DNA of 55,724 bases from Phycisphaerales bacterium (GCA_020847535.1 JADLBU010000004.1:1-55724); one strand, 5' to 3'; counted from the first letter of the stretch, positions 21,266 through 31,100 are shown. Notes: generated from the letters alone by a model not told the origin. Made by a program: numbers and translations.

Positions 21266-22019
21266 GGTGGTGTCCGCTCGCGGCGTTTTCGATGAGTCTG
21301 TTCATCTCGCGCACAGCCTCGCGCATCCCGGTGTACACCGCGCGGCTGACGATCGAGTGCCCAATGTGCAACTCGGCGATCTCCGGCAGCGCGGCGATCG
21401 GCCCGACGTTGTGATAGTTGAGCGCATGCCCCGCGTTGAACCGCATGCCGCAGGCGCGGATGAACTCCCCTGCCTCGGCGATCGTGTCGAGCTGGGCCTT
21501 GAGATTGGGCTTCGAGAAGTCTCCACCCGCCTTGGCGAATGCAGCCGCGTAAGGGCCCGTGTGGATCTCGCACGCATCAAACCCGGCATCGGCCGAGGCC
21601 TGGATCTGATCCGGATCGGCATCAATGAACGCAGATGCGACGATGCCCGCCGCCTTCAGCTTCGCGACCGCCGCTTTGAGCCTCTTGGCATCTCCGGCGA
21701 CGTTGAGCCCCCCCTCGGTCGTGACCTCCAGCCGCCCCTCGGGTACGAGCGTACACATGTGGGGCTCGATGCGCCGAGCGATCCCGATCATCTCAGCGCT
21801 CGCGGCCATCTCCAGGTTCAGACGAACCTTGATGAACGGCCGCAGCCGCTCGACATCGTGATCCTGGATGTGCCGGCGATCCTCGCGGAGGTGGACGGTG
21901 ATGATCCCCGCGCCCCCAAGCTCGGCCTCGTGAGCGGCCCGCACGGGATCTGGCTCATCCCCGCGGCGAGCCTGGCGGATCGTGGCGATGTGGTCGATGT
22001 TGACGCCCAGCAGTGGCAT
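21258..22019 (-). CDS. pdxJ: Pyridoxine 5'-phosphate synthase PdxJ
   Basis: 253 residues, usual length for the family. It begins LLGVNIDHIATIRQARRG and contains DPVRAAHEAELGGAGIITVHLREDRRHI, the N-terminal signature with the active-site His and the phosphate/substrate-binding Arg-Glu-Asp cluster; PEGRLEVTTEGGL, SAFIDAD, CGMRFNAGHALNYHNV and ELHIGHSIVSRAV follow. It condenses 1-deoxy-D-xylulose 5-phosphate with 3-amino-2-oxopropyl phosphate to form pyridoxine 5'-phosphate in the DXP-dependent vitamin B6 pathway. It heads a leftward set pdxJ, DinB-like, GNAT. A long palindromic repeat lies in the gap to the divergent pabA-like gene. Confidence 0.95.
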   Translation of the reverse strand: MPLLGVNIDHIATIRQARRGDEPDPVRAAHEAELGGAGIITVHLREDRRHIQDHDVERLRPFIKVRLNLEMAASAEMIGIARRIEPHMCTLVPEGRLEVTTEGGLNVAGDAKRLKAAVAKLKAAGIVASAFIDADPDQIQASADAGFDACEIHTGPYAAAFAKAGGDFSKPNLKAQLDTIAEAGEFIRACGMRFNAGHALNYHNVGPIAALPEIAELHIGHSIVSRAVYTGMREAVREMNRLIENAASGHHHG

Positions 22020-22044
22020 GGTCGATGGTATGGGATTCAGAGGC

Positions 22045-22146
22045 GAATATCTCTAACGCAGAGGACACGGAGTCCGCAGAGGGAAGAACCGATTGCTGGC
22101 ACTTCCTATCTCTGTGACCTCCGCGTCCTCTGCGTTCAAGATATTC
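22045..22146. repeat. Long imperfect palindrome with 9-nt internal period (copy A)
   Basis: The left arm at 22045-22086 and right arm at 22102-22146 are near-perfect inverted copies; both outer ends read GAATATCT outward-in, and AACGCAGAGGAC is shared by both arms. Within each arm a 9-nt unit of the type nCGCAGAGG / nCACGGAGn repeats about three times. The 15-nt centre is not repeated. It fills almost the whole gap between the divergent starts of pdxJ and the pabA-like gene and ends 13 bp before the latter's GTG. Confidence 0.85.
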
Positions 22147-22159
22147 CTATCATCTCGCC

Positions 22160-22858
22160 GTGATCCTCCTCATCGACAACTACGACAGCTTCACCTGGAA
22201 CCTCGTCCAGCGCTTCGGCGAGATCGACCGATCCCTGGTCCTGGGTCGGGACCTGGTCGTCGTCCGCAACGACCGCATCACCCCCGATGAGGCGGAGAAA
22301 CTCGACAACGGTCACGGACCCTCTCACCTGGTCATCTCACCCGGCCCCTGCACCCCCAACGAGGCCGGCATCTCCGCCGAGATGATCCGCCGGTTCGGCG
22401 GTCGCATCCCCGTGCTGGGTGTCTGCCTGGGCCACCAGTGCATGGCCCACATGAACGGCATGACGGTGACCCGCCACGCGATCCAGATGCACGGCAAGAC
22501 CAGCCCCATCTCTCACGATGGCAAGGGCATCTTCGCCGGCCTGCGCAACCCCTTCGTCGCCACCCGCTATCACTCGCTGGTCGTCCTCCCCGAAACCATC
22601 CCGCCGCCACCAGCCATGAACAACGGCGCGTACACCCAGGATGGCTGGATCACCTCCGCGTGGACAGACGAGCCCGATGAGCCCGATGGCGCGGGCGGCA
22701 CCCGCCGCGTCATCATGGGCATGCGCCACGTGTTCGCCGACCCCGCCAAGCTCCCCATCGAAGGCGTCCAGTTCCACCCCGAGAGCTTCCTCACAGAGGA
22801 AGGCCCCCAACTCCTCAAGAACTTCATGGAACAAGGCTCCGCCCTCTCCCAGCCCTGA
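22160..22858 (+). CDS. pabA: Anthranilate/para-aminobenzoate synthase glutaminase component (PabA/TrpG)
   Basis: 232 residues. A class I glutamine amidotransferase: ILLIDNYDSFTWNL start, SPGPCTPNEAG oxyanion segment, GVCLGHQ with nucleophile Cys89, and VQFHPES with the His-Glu pair of the triad. It releases ammonia from glutamine for the chorismate-using partner, in either folate (aminodeoxychorismate) or tryptophan (anthranilate) synthesis. No partner subunit is nearby, so the two roles cannot be separated. Translation starts at GTG, with no convincing ribosome site because the right arm of a palindrome ends 13 bp upstream. The insert between the Cys motif and HPES (PDEPDGAGGTRRV) is slightly longer than usual. 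Confidence 0.88.
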   Translation: MILLIDNYDSFTWNLVQRFGEIDRSLVLGRDLVVVRNDRITPDEAEKLDNGHGPSHLVISPGPCTPNEAGISAEMIRRFGGRIPVLGVCLGHQCMAHMNGMTVTRHAIQMHGKTSPISHDGKGIFAGLRNPFVATRYHSLVVLPETIPPPPAMNNGAYTQDGWITSAWTDEPDEPDGAGGTRRVIMGMRHVFADPAKLPIEGVQFHPESFLTEEGPQLLKNFMEQGSALSQP

Positions 22859-22912
22859 CACTTCTTTCCTAACTCTCCCCATGCTCTTGCCTTCTCCCCC
22901 CGTCTCTGTCTG

Positions 22913-22938
22913 ATCCGCGTCATCCGCGAAATCCGCGG
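22913..22938. repeat. Three tandem 9-nt units (single arm of the palindromic repeat type)
   Basis: ATCCGCGTC, ATCCGCGAA and ATCCGCGG(C) follow one another without gaps. Length of unit and GC-rich purine/pyrimidine pattern match the arms of the palindromes at 22045 and 24597, but I see no matching opposite arm. It lies in the 110-bp gap between the pabA-like and aldehyde dehydrogenase genes. Confidence 0.6.
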
Positions 22939-22968
22939 CCGTCTTTTCTGTCTTACCGAGGCAAACCA

Positions 22969-24588
22969 GTGATCACCGGCTTCTCCCTGCTCGCCATCTC
23001 CAAGAGCATCTCCACCGCAACCCGCTTCGACGCGATCAACCCCGCAACGGGCGCACCCACCGGCATCGCCTACCACGCCGCAAGCCCCGATGAGGTCGCC
23101 GCCGCAGCCCAAGCCGCCGCAGCAGCCTTCGAGACCTATCGCCAAACCTCCCTCACCGACCGCGCAGCCTTCCTTGACCGATGCGCAGCAAACATCGCCG
23201 AGCTCGGCGATTTGCTTATCCAGACCGCCTCCAGCGAAACCGGACTTGCCGCCCCCCGGCTCGCCGGTGAACGCGATCGCACAGTGAACCAGTTCCGTTA
23301 CTTCGCGAACCTCATCCGCGAAGCCTCCTGGGTCGATGCCGTCATCGACCACGGAGATCCCAACCGCACACCGATGCCCAAGCCCGATCTCCGTCGCATG
23401 CGCCGGCCCTTGGGTCCGATCGCCGTCTTCGGCGCTTCCAACTTCCCGCTCGCCTATTCCGCCGGCGGCGGAGATACCGCCAGCGCGCTCGCCGCCGGTT
23501 GCCCCGTCATCGTCAAGGGCCATCCATCCCACCCCGGCACCGGAGAGCTGGTCGCCGCTGCAATCACGCGTGCAGTGCAGCAGTCGGGGCTCCCCACCGG
23601 CACGTACAGCTACCTGCACGCCGGTGGGTCGCGCGAGCTGGAGGTCGGCAAGGAACTCATCACGCACCCGGCGATCAAGGCCGCCGGGTTCACCGGTTCA
23701 CTCAACGGCGGCATGGCGCTCGCCCGCTTGGGCGCTTCGAGACCCGATCCGATCCCCGTCTTCAGCGAGATGGGCAGCGTCAACCCCGTCTTCATCCTGC
23801 CGGGCGCTCTTGAGAAGGACCACACCGGCCTCGCCCAGCGCCTGCACGCCTCCTTCACCAACTCCACCGGCCAGATGTGTACCTGCCCGGGCCTGGTCTT
23901 TGTCGTCCGCAGCCCCGCCGCCGAATCGTTCATCCGCTTGCTCGATGACCTCACCACCAAGACCGATGTGATGACGATGCTCTCACCCAAGATCCGTGAG
24001 AGCTTCCTCCGCAGGCTCGGTGAGATCGAGAAGATCCCGGCAGTCCGCCGAATCTCTGGCGGCCCTCACGAGCGGTCCACGATGCAGGGTGACCATGATG
24101 GAAACATCGGCGCCTTCGGCCGACCGACGCTTCTGATCACCGACTTCGCCGCCTTCAAGCAGCACCACACGCTCCGCGAAGAGTGCTTCGGCCCCGAAAC
24201 CCTCGTTGTCGTATGCGACAAGGCCGACGATCTCATAGCCGCCGCCGGAATCGTCGAAGGCAGCCTCACCGGGACCATCTGCATCGATGCCGCATCGGCC
24301 TCCGACACCGCGCTTGCTGCCCGCATCCAGTCCACGCTCGAGCCCCGTGTCGGCCGACTCATCTTCAACGGCGTCCCCACCGGCGTCGAAGTCGCCAGCG
24401 CGATGGTCCACGGCGGTCCGTACCCCGCGACCAATCAGCCTCACTCCTCCGCCGTCGGTTCGCTCGCCCTCCAGCGCTGGTGCCGGCCCGTCTGCTTCCA
24501 GAATTGCCCGGACTCGTTACTTCCGGCGGAACTGAAGGAAGCCAATCCGCTCGGGATTCGTAGGCTTGTTGATGGCCGATGGGCCTGA
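22969..24588 (+). CDS. Aldehyde dehydrogenase, alpha-ketoglutaric semialdehyde dehydrogenase-like
   Basis: 539 residues from a GTG start. The NAD(P)-binding half has RPLGPIAVFGASNFPLAYS (Asn158 of the oxyanion hole) and CPVIVKGHPSHPGTGE; Glu267 in FSEMGSVNP is the general base and Cys304 in GQMCTCPG is the nucleophile. The variant motifs (FGASNFPLA, KGHPSHPGT, GQ.CT.PG) and the long length separate it from ordinary betaine-type enzymes and match the branch that oxidises 2,5-dioxopentanoate to 2-oxoglutarate in pentose, glucarate and hydroxyproline breakdown. A second Cys two residues after the nucleophile is unusual. That role fits the nearby sugar-catabolic genes but is not proven by them. 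Confidence 0.87.
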   Translation: MITGFSLLAISKSISTATRFDAINPATGAPTGIAYHAASPDEVAAAAQAAAAAFETYRQTSLTDRAAFLDRCAANIAELGDLLIQTASSETGLAAPRLAGERDRTVNQFRYFANLIREASWVDAVIDHGDPNRTPMPKPDLRRMRRPLGPIAVFGASNFPLAYSAGGGDTASALAAGCPVIVKGHPSHPGTGELVAAAITRAVQQSGLPTGTYSYLHAGGSRELEVGKELITHPAIKAAGFTGSLNGGMALARLGASRPDPIPVFSEMGSVNPVFILPGALEKDHTGLAQRLHASFTNSTGQMCTCPGLVFVVRSPAAESFIRLLDDLTTKTDVMTMLSPKIRESFLRRLGEIEKIPAVRRISGGPHERSTMQGDHDGNIGAFGRPTLLITDFAAFKQHHTLREECFGPETLVVVCDKADDLIAAAGIVEGSLTGTICIDAASASDTALAARIQSTLEPRVGRLIFNGVPTGVEVASAMVHGGPYPATNQPHSSAVGSLALQRWCRPVCFQNCPDSLLPAELKEANPLGIRRLVDGRWA

Positions 24589-24596
24589 TCCAGACC

Positions 24597-24754
24597 AAGA
24601 CACTCATCACAGAGGCACAGAGAGCACAGAGAGCACAGAGAGCACAGAGAGCACAGAGAGCACAGAGAAATCCAATACGACAGAGTGTTGAAACTCTGAT
24701 CTTGCCGCTCTCCTGATTCTTCTCTGTGTCCTCTGTGCCTCTGTGGTGAGTCTT
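24597..24754. repeat. Long imperfect palindrome with six tandem 9-nt units (copy B)
   Basis: Outer arms AAGAC(A)CTCATCACAGAGGC at 24597-24616 and GCCTCTGTGGTGAGTCTT ending 24754 are inverted copies, and pairing continues inward through CACAGAGA units. The left arm has expanded to six exact head-to-tail copies of GCACAGAGA at 24615-24668. The centre holds a small perfect hairpin, CAGAGT at 24681-24686 with ACTCTG at 24693-24698. It fills the gap between the convergent aldehyde dehydrogenase and Gfo/Idh/MocA genes and touches the latter's stop codon. Confidence 0.88.
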
Positions 24755-25802
24755 AGAGGACTTCTCGCGTTCGCGATCGCTGACTCGCGCGTTCAGCCCG
24801 CACGATACCCGTAACGGCAACCGCCTGCGCAAGCGTGGTCCCCGGCGATCTCCCATTCACAATCGCTTCCACAAACTCCGCCGCCTCACCCTCGTACCCC
24901 GCCCCCGTCGGAATCACGACCTCTTCGACCTTCCCATCGGCGATCAACCGCAGCGGCGGCGTTCGCGTCAGATCGAAATCCGCAACCGCGCGCTCAAACT
25001 CCACCAGATACTGCATCCTGAACGGAAACCCCGCACTCCCCAACCACGCCCCGCTCGCCGTCACGCGATTGGGCCCACCCGCCACATGCGAATAGTCGTA
25101 CAGCGTCGTCACACCAAAGTCATCCCCCGATGACGACACCGCCGCCGGGGAACCAAACAGCCAGTAGATGAAATCAACATCGTGGATGTGCAGGTCGAAC
25201 AGCGCCCCACCCGATCGCGTTGAATCCAGGTAAAACTCCGGCGCCCACGTCGGCCGGCTCCCGATCCGCGTGAACGAAGCGCTCACCACCCTCCCGAATC
25301 GCCCATCGGCGACCGCCTCCTTCAGCCACACCCACCCGGGCCAGAACCGCATGCACATCGCCGGCATGCACACCTTGCCCGCCGCGCTCGCCGCCTCCTC
25401 GATCCCGCGGATCGTCTCGACATCCAGCGCCACCGGCTTCTCGATCAAAACGTGCTTGCCCGCCGCCAGCGCAGCCATCGCCAGCACCCCGTGCGAATCG
25501 GTAGGTGTACACAAACTCACCGCATCCACCGCCGGATCCGCGAGCAGTTCCTGCGGCGTCGCGTACCCGCGCACTCCGGCAAGCAGATCGGCGCCCGCCG
25601 CACCCCCTGCTGCCAGGTTCCCCACCGCCATCCCCACGCCCTTGCGCCTCTGCTCATCCCGATCCGCGACGGCGAGGATCCGGCACGCAGAGCCGCGATC
25701 GGCAGCGCTCCGGAACGCCGCCAGGTGCGTCTGCCCCATGAACCCCATGCCGATGATGCCGATACCGATGGGAGCCGAAGGTGTCTTCGCCGGGGGTGTC
25801 AT
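24753..25802 (-). CDS. Gfo/Idh/MocA family oxidoreductase
   Basis: 349 residues from the ATG at 25802. The N-terminal Rossmann domain has IGIGIIGMGFMGQTHLAAF, the GxGxxG dinucleotide loop; DAVSLCTPTDSH and VLIEKPVAL give the conserved EKP catalytic Lys; the C-terminal half has FDLHIHDVDFIYWLFG, the HxxD segment that closes the active site. Members oxidise or reduce sugar, inositol or glycoside hydroxyls with a bound NAD(P). A longer frame to 25889 exists but overlaps the upstream gene, and the Rossmann strand argues against it. It is the last gene of a leftward set with a TIM-barrel gene (19-bp gap) and a permease, consistent with sugar oxidation. No Tat signal, so it acts in the cytoplasm. 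Confidence 0.88.
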   Translation of the reverse strand: MTPPAKTPSAPIGIGIIGMGFMGQTHLAAFRSAADRGSACRILAVADRDEQRRKGVGMAVGNLAAGGAAGADLLAGVRGYATPQELLADPAVDAVSLCTPTDSHGVLAMAALAAGKHVLIEKPVALDVETIRGIEEAASAAGKVCMPAMCMRFWPGWVWLKEAVADGRFGRVVSASFTRIGSRPTWAPEFYLDSTRSGGALFDLHIHDVDFIYWLFGSPAAVSSSGDDFGVTTLYDYSHVAGGPNRVTASGAWLGSAGFPFRMQYLVEFERAVADFDLTRTPPLRLIADGKVEEVVIPTGAGYEGEAAEFVEAIVNGRSPGTTLAQAVAVTGIVRAERASQRSRTREVL

Positions 25803-25821
25803 GTGCGCGACAATCCTTCCA

Positions 25822-26676
25822 TCACACCAGCTTCTCAACCACTGCCTTGGCCTTCTTGATGTCCCCGATCCGGTCCTGCCCCGCCTCACGCTCGATCACC
25901 AGGTCGATCCCATCCCCGCTGTCCATCCCCACCGACTTGTACACGCCGAAGAACGCCTTCCAATCGACCCCGCCCGTGCCCACGGCCACTTCCTCGCCCC
26001 ATGTCCCCGGCGTCTTGGTCGGGTTCGCATCCTTGATGTGAATCTGACGGATCGCCGGCGCCAGCGCCCGCATCGCATCCACCGGCTCACCCATCCCGTA
26101 CAGGATCATGTTCGCCGGATCAAAGTTCACCCCCACCATCGTCTTCACCCCCGTGGCTCCGAGCGCGGAGTTGACCTCCGAGAGCACCCCCAGCAGCGTC
26201 CCGGCGGATTCCTGGCCTGTTTCAAAGGCGAGCCGCACCCCGTGCCCCGCGAACACCTCGGCGAACTGGCGCAATCGATCGATCATCGCCAGTCGCTTGG
26301 GATCCTTGGAATCGTGTGGCAGGAAACCGGCATGGAACGTCACCAGCGTGATCCCCAGCCTCTGGGCGATCCCCGCGCTCTCTCCAGCCGCCGCCAGGTT
26401 CGCAGGCCAGGTCGCATCCGGCGCGATCCCGCCCGTGACGCGGATCGAATCGAGCGTCGAATAGTCCTCTCCCACCGTGCCCATCATGCCCGAGAGGATC
26501 CCGATCCCCGCACCCCGGAGCGCAGCGACTGTCTCCCCCTCGTTCCACGCCCCCGTGCGGATCGGATCCAGCGCCAGTTGCACCGCCGAAATCCCGCACG
26601 AGCGCACCTTGGCGACCAGATCATCCGGCCCGCGGGGCTCGACCGACCAGGAGCAGACGCCCAATCGCACGGTCAC
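25822..26676 (-). CDS. Sugar phosphate isomerase/epimerase (xylose isomerase-like TIM barrel), cytoplasmic
   Basis: 284 residues, no signal peptide. The TIM barrel shows the four metal-ligand strands expected of the family: AFETGQE (Glu), VNFDPAN (Asp), QIHIKDA (His) and LVIEREAG (Glu). It starts with RLGVCSWSVEP. Related enzymes isomerise or epimerise keto-sugars, or cleave 3-keto-glycosides; which applies here is not visible. It overlaps the permease gene by 4 bp (ATGA-type) and is followed after 19 bp by the Gfo/Idh/MocA gene, so the three are almost certainly one operon. Confidence 0.87.
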   Translation of the reverse strand: MTVRLGVCSWSVEPRGPDDLVAKVRSCGISAVQLALDPIRTGAWNEGETVAALRGAGIGILSGMMGTVGEDYSTLDSIRVTGGIAPDATWPANLAAAGESAGIAQRLGITLVTFHAGFLPHDSKDPKRLAMIDRLRQFAEVFAGHGVRLAFETGQESAGTLLGVLSEVNSALGATGVKTMVGVNFDPANMILYGMGEPVDAMRALAPAIRQIHIKDANPTKTPGTWGEEVAVGTGGVDWKAFFGVYKSVGMDSGDGIDLVIEREAGQDRIGDIKKAKAVVEKLV

Positions 26677-28013
26677 GGTGCCGCCTCCGGTGATTTGCTG
26701 ACATCATTGCGGAAGGTGAGCAGGAAGCCGATCAGGATGAGCAGCGCCGCAGCGCTGGGCACCGCCCAGACCATCTTCCAGTCCACGACATCGGCGCCAC
26801 CCTCAACCCCGCTCTTCGTTGTGAAGTGATCCACAATCCGCGGGAAGAGCTGCGCCCCCACGAACATCCCCAGCCCCTGGGTCGCCAGCACCAGGAGCCC
26901 CTGCGCCTGCCCGCGCATCATCGTCGGGCACTTCTTTTCTACGTAGATAAACCCGGTGACGAAGAAGAAGTCGTAGCAGATCCCGTGCAGAATGATGCCC
27001 GCGAGAATCATCCACATCACGTGGTTGCCGCCGGCCCCATCCCACGCGCCCGCGAACAGCGCGTACCGCGCCATCCACGCCAGCATCCCGATGGCAAGCA
27101 TCCACTTGACACCCAGCCGGGCAAAGCACAGCGGCATCACCAGCATGAAGAAGATCTCGGACATCTGCCCGAAGGTCATCTTGAAGGGCACATCCTGCAC
27201 ACCCGCCTTGCCCGCATAGGTCGCCGCGAAGCTGTAATACGCCGCCAGCGGGATGCAGATCAGGAACGAGGCGATGATGAAAACCAGGAAGTTCTTGTTC
27301 CCCAGCAGCTTGAGCGCATCAAACCCCAGCGCGGTCCAGAGCGAGAACGGCTTGCCGCGAGCCGGCGGAGGTGTGTGCGGCAGGAAGAAGCTGTAGAGCC
27401 CCAGCAGGATGCCCGAGGCCCCGGCGACATAGAAGAAGTGGGGCGCTGCGGCCCGCTGCGCCTCGCTGGCATCACCCGCAACCATCGACTTGGCAACCTG
27501 CCCCACCACCAGCCCCGCCACGATCCACCCGATCGTCCCCAGCACCCGCACCGGCGGGAACTGCTTCTCGGGGTTGGTCATGTTCGCGAACGCCAAGCTG
27601 CTGGTCAGCCCCAGCGTCGGCATGTAGCAGAGCATGTGCGCCAGCAGCACCCCGACGAATAACCAGGGAGATTCCCCCGCCGCCGACGGCGCCACGCTCG
27701 GGGCCAAAAGCAGCAGCGCACCCCCGACCAGGTGAAGCACGCCCAGCACGAGTTGGGTCGCAAAGAAGCGGTCGGCGATCATCCCCACGAATACCGGCGC
27801 CAGGATCGCCCCGATCGGCGCTGTCGTGTACGCGTTCCCGATCGTCCCCGGATCCGCGCCGCGATTGGCCAGGAACGGCCCCAGCGTCACGAACCACGCC
27901 CCCCACAGGAAAAACTGGAGGAACATCATCGCCGAGAGCTTCACGGTCGTCCCGGCGGTGCCGACCTGCCCGGGTCCATCACTGCCCGCCCGATCACTGG
28001 TAGTCGTCTGCAT
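26673..28013 (-). CDS. MFS permease, nucleoside:H+ symporter (NupG/XapB) type
   Basis: 446 residues with 12 hydrophobic segments. The N-terminal LSAMMFLQFFLWGAWFVTLGPFL and the following PIGAILAPVFVGMIADRFF match the nucleoside:H+ symporter branch of the major facilitator superfamily. Planctomycete members commonly sit beside sugar-oxidising enzymes, so the cargo could be a sugar or keto-sugar rather than a nucleoside. I chose the ATG at 28013, with GAGAAGG upstream, over a GTG 6 bp earlier. It is the first gene of the operon that includes the TIM-barrel and Gfo/Idh/MocA genes, and is divergent from the ApbE-DUF1080-GH29 gene across about 140 bp. Confidence 0.85.
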   Translation of the reverse strand: MQTTTSDRAGSDGPGQVGTAGTTVKLSAMMFLQFFLWGAWFVTLGPFLANRGADPGTIGNAYTTAPIGAILAPVFVGMIADRFFATQLVLGVLHLVGGALLLLAPSVAPSAAGESPWLFVGVLLAHMLCYMPTLGLTSSLAFANMTNPEKQFPPVRVLGTIGWIVAGLVVGQVAKSMVAGDASEAQRAAAPHFFYVAGASGILLGLYSFFLPHTPPPARGKPFSLWTALGFDALKLLGNKNFLVFIIASFLICIPLAAYYSFAATYAGKAGVQDVPFKMTFGQMSEIFFMLVMPLCFARLGVKWMLAIGMLAWMARYALFAGAWDGAGGNHVMWMILAGIILHGICYDFFFVTGFIYVEKKCPTMMRGQAQGLLVLATQGLGMFVGAQLFPRIVDHFTTKSGVEGGADVVDWKMVWAVPSAAALLILIGFLLTFRNDVSKSPEAAP

Positions 28014-28154
28014 CGTCACCCTTCTCTTTGCGAGTCGCCTTCACAAACTCCGCTGGAGCACAAGGCAAAGATCGGCTAGATTCCGTTTCATTGAACAACC
28101 GACTGGGTTCACACCGCGGATCCGACCATCCGCCGATTGAACCAGGAGCCCGAC

Positions 28155-31100
28155 ATGCGTCCGATGACGACCTCAATCCTTGCCGCCTTTCTGACCGCAA
28201 CCGCATGGGCGTCAAACCACCAGGAACCATCCAACCCCCACGCAGCCCCCAGCGAGGCTGTGAGCGATGGGGATCCTGCCCGCCGCGCGACAGTCTTACC
28301 GAACCGCTTCGAGTTTGCAAGGGTCCTGATGGGGACCAAGGCCACGGTGACCCTCTACGCCCCCGATGCCAACCAGGCCTCCGATGCCGCCGCCGCCGCC
28401 TTCGACCGGCTCGCCGCCCTTGACGAGGTCATGTCCGACTACCGCTCCGACAGCGAGCTCATGAGGCTCTGTGCCAAGGCCGGTACCGGCCCGGTCCGGA
28501 TCAGCGATGACCTCCTGGAGGTTCTCTCGACCGCCGATCGCGTGCGCCTCGCCTCCGCCGGCGCGTTCGATGTCCGCGTCGGCCCCCTGGTCGCCCTCTG
28601 GCGAACCGCCCGGCAGACCGGCCAGCTCCCCGATGCCGATCACCAGCGCATCGCCCGCCAGCTCGCCGCCGGAGACCTCTCCCTCGATCCAGCCGCTCGC
28701 ACCGCAAGCCTCTCACTTCCGGGCATGAAGCTCGACCTCGGCGGCATCGGCAAGGGGTTTGCCGCCGCCAAGGCCCGCGACCTCCTGGTCGCCCGCGGCT
28801 TTGCCTCCTGCATGGTCGCACTCAGCGGAGATATCGCCGTCGGCAATCCTCCGCCCGGCCAGACCGCCTGGCGATTGGATCTGGATGGCGGCGTCAGCCA
28901 GCGACAAGCCATCCTCCTCCCTCCGTACCACAGCGTCTCCACCGCCGGCGATGTCGAGCAATCCATCCAGATCGCCGGCGCCCGCTACTCCCACATCATC
29001 GATCCGCGAATCGGCATGGGCTCAGACCGCCGCGGCGCAGCCACCGTCATCAGCACCGATGGCGCGCTCGCCGATGCCCTGGACGATGCCCTGTACCTTC
29101 ACGGCCCCGCCGCAGCACCCACCCTCCTCAACGCCTTCCCCGGAGTCATCGCACTGGTCGAAGAGAAGGCCGATGCCGACCGCATCGAACGATTCTCGAC
29201 CCCCGATTTCCCGCTCGCCGACCAGCCCGCCGGCGCCATGTCCGACACTGGATGGCTCGATCCCGACAACGCCCCTCCCGCGGGCTTCACCGCCCTGTTC
29301 AACGGAAGGGACCTGACGAACTGGCAAGGCCTGGTCGATGGCCCACCAGTGGTCGCCGCGATGACCCCCGACCAGCGCAACCAGCTCCAGCAGCAAGCCA
29401 ACGACGACATGGCCCAACACTGGCGAGCCCACAACGGCGTACTCAAGTTCGACGGCCGCGGCAACAGCCTCCAGACCGTCAAGAACTACCGGGATTTTGA
29501 GCTCTACGTCGACTGGCGAATCGAGAAAGCCGGCGATAGCGGCATCTACCTCCGCGGCTCTCCCCAGGTCCAGATCTGGGACAACCCCATCGGCTCCGGC
29601 GGCATCTACAACAACCGCCAACACGCCTCACAGCCGCTCAAATTCGCCGATCGCCCCGTCGGTGAGTGGAACCGATTCCACATCATCATGCGCGGGGATC
29701 ACGTCACCGTCTTCCTCAACGATGTCCTCGTCGTCGATGACACCGTGATCGAAAACTACTGGGAACCCGGCCGACCCATCTACGCAACCGGCCCCATCGA
29801 GCTCCAGAACCACGGCAACAACCTCGAATTCAAGAACATCTTCATCCGGGAATTGCCCTCGATGCCCGATGCCGCCGATCACGATGGCTACCGCATGGCA
29901 TGGTGGCGCGATGCCCGCTTCGGCATGTTCATCCACTGGGGCCTCTACGCGATCCCCGCCGGAGAGTGGAACGGAAAGCCCACCAAGGGCATCGGTGAGT
30001 GGATCATGCACGACCTGCAGATCCCCGCCTCCGAATACGAAACGCTCGCCCCCAAATTCAACCCCACCAAGTTCGACGCCGAGGCCTGGGTCAAGATGGC
30101 CGCCGATGCCGGCGTCCGCTACATCGTCATCACATCCAAGCACCACGATGGCTTCTGCCTCTTCGATTCCGCCCACACCACCTACGACATCATGGATGCC
30201 ACACCCTTCAGGCGCGACATCATGAAAGAGCTCTCCGAGGCCTGCTATCGCCACGGCGTCCGCATGTGCTGGTACCACTCCATCATGGACTGGCACCAGC
30301 CCGATGCCCAGACCCCCGAGACCTTCGGTCCCAAGTACGTCCCCGTCCTCCGTGCCCAGGTCACCGAACTGCTCACCAAGTACGGCAACATCGGCGCCAT
30401 GTGGTTCGATGGCGAGTGGGACCAGAAATGGAACAACGACATGGGCAAGGAGCTCTACGCCCTGTGTCGCCAGCTCCAGCCCTGGACCATCGTCAACAAC
30501 CGAGTCGGCAAGGGTCGCCAGGGCATGGCCGGCCACACCGCCGCCGGTGATTTCCCAGGGGATTTCGGCACCCCCGAGCAGGAGATCCCCGCGACCGGCC
30601 TCTCCGGCCAGGACTGGGAATCCTGCATGACGATGAACGACACCTGGGGCTTCAAGACCTCCGATCACAACTGGAAGTCCCCGGAAACCCTTATCCGCAT
30701 GCTCATCGAGACCACCAGCAAGGGTGGCAACTTCCTCCTCAACGTCGGCCCGACCGCCGAAGGCCTCATGCCCCAGGAGAGCATCGACCGGTTCGCCACG
30801 ATCGGCCGGTGGATGAAAGCCAACTCCGACAGCATCTACCACGCCGGCGCCAGCCCCTTCCCGCACCTCCCCTGGGGACGCTGCACCTCCAAGCCCGGCA
30901 CGCTCTACTTCCATATTTTCGACTGGCCCCTGGATCGCCAGCTCCACATCCCCGGCCTCCTCAACTCCATCCGCAGCGCCAAGCTGCTCAACGGCGGTCA
31001 GCCGATCATCGCGATCCGTGAGTCCACCGGCTGGAGGCTCGATCTCCCCCAGATCACACCCGACCCCTACAGCACCGTGATCGCCGTCGAGATCGCGGGC

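Noticed and set aside
24600..24670. Regular direct repeats that might be a CRISPR array
   Set aside because: The repeat unit is 9 nt and copies abut with no spacers; no cas genes are nearby.
24365..24856. Leftward open frame encoding CALCALCAL repeats
   Set aside because: This is only the translation of the 9-nt tandem repeat plus the antisense of the aldehyde dehydrogenase gene; no start signal or protein-like pattern.
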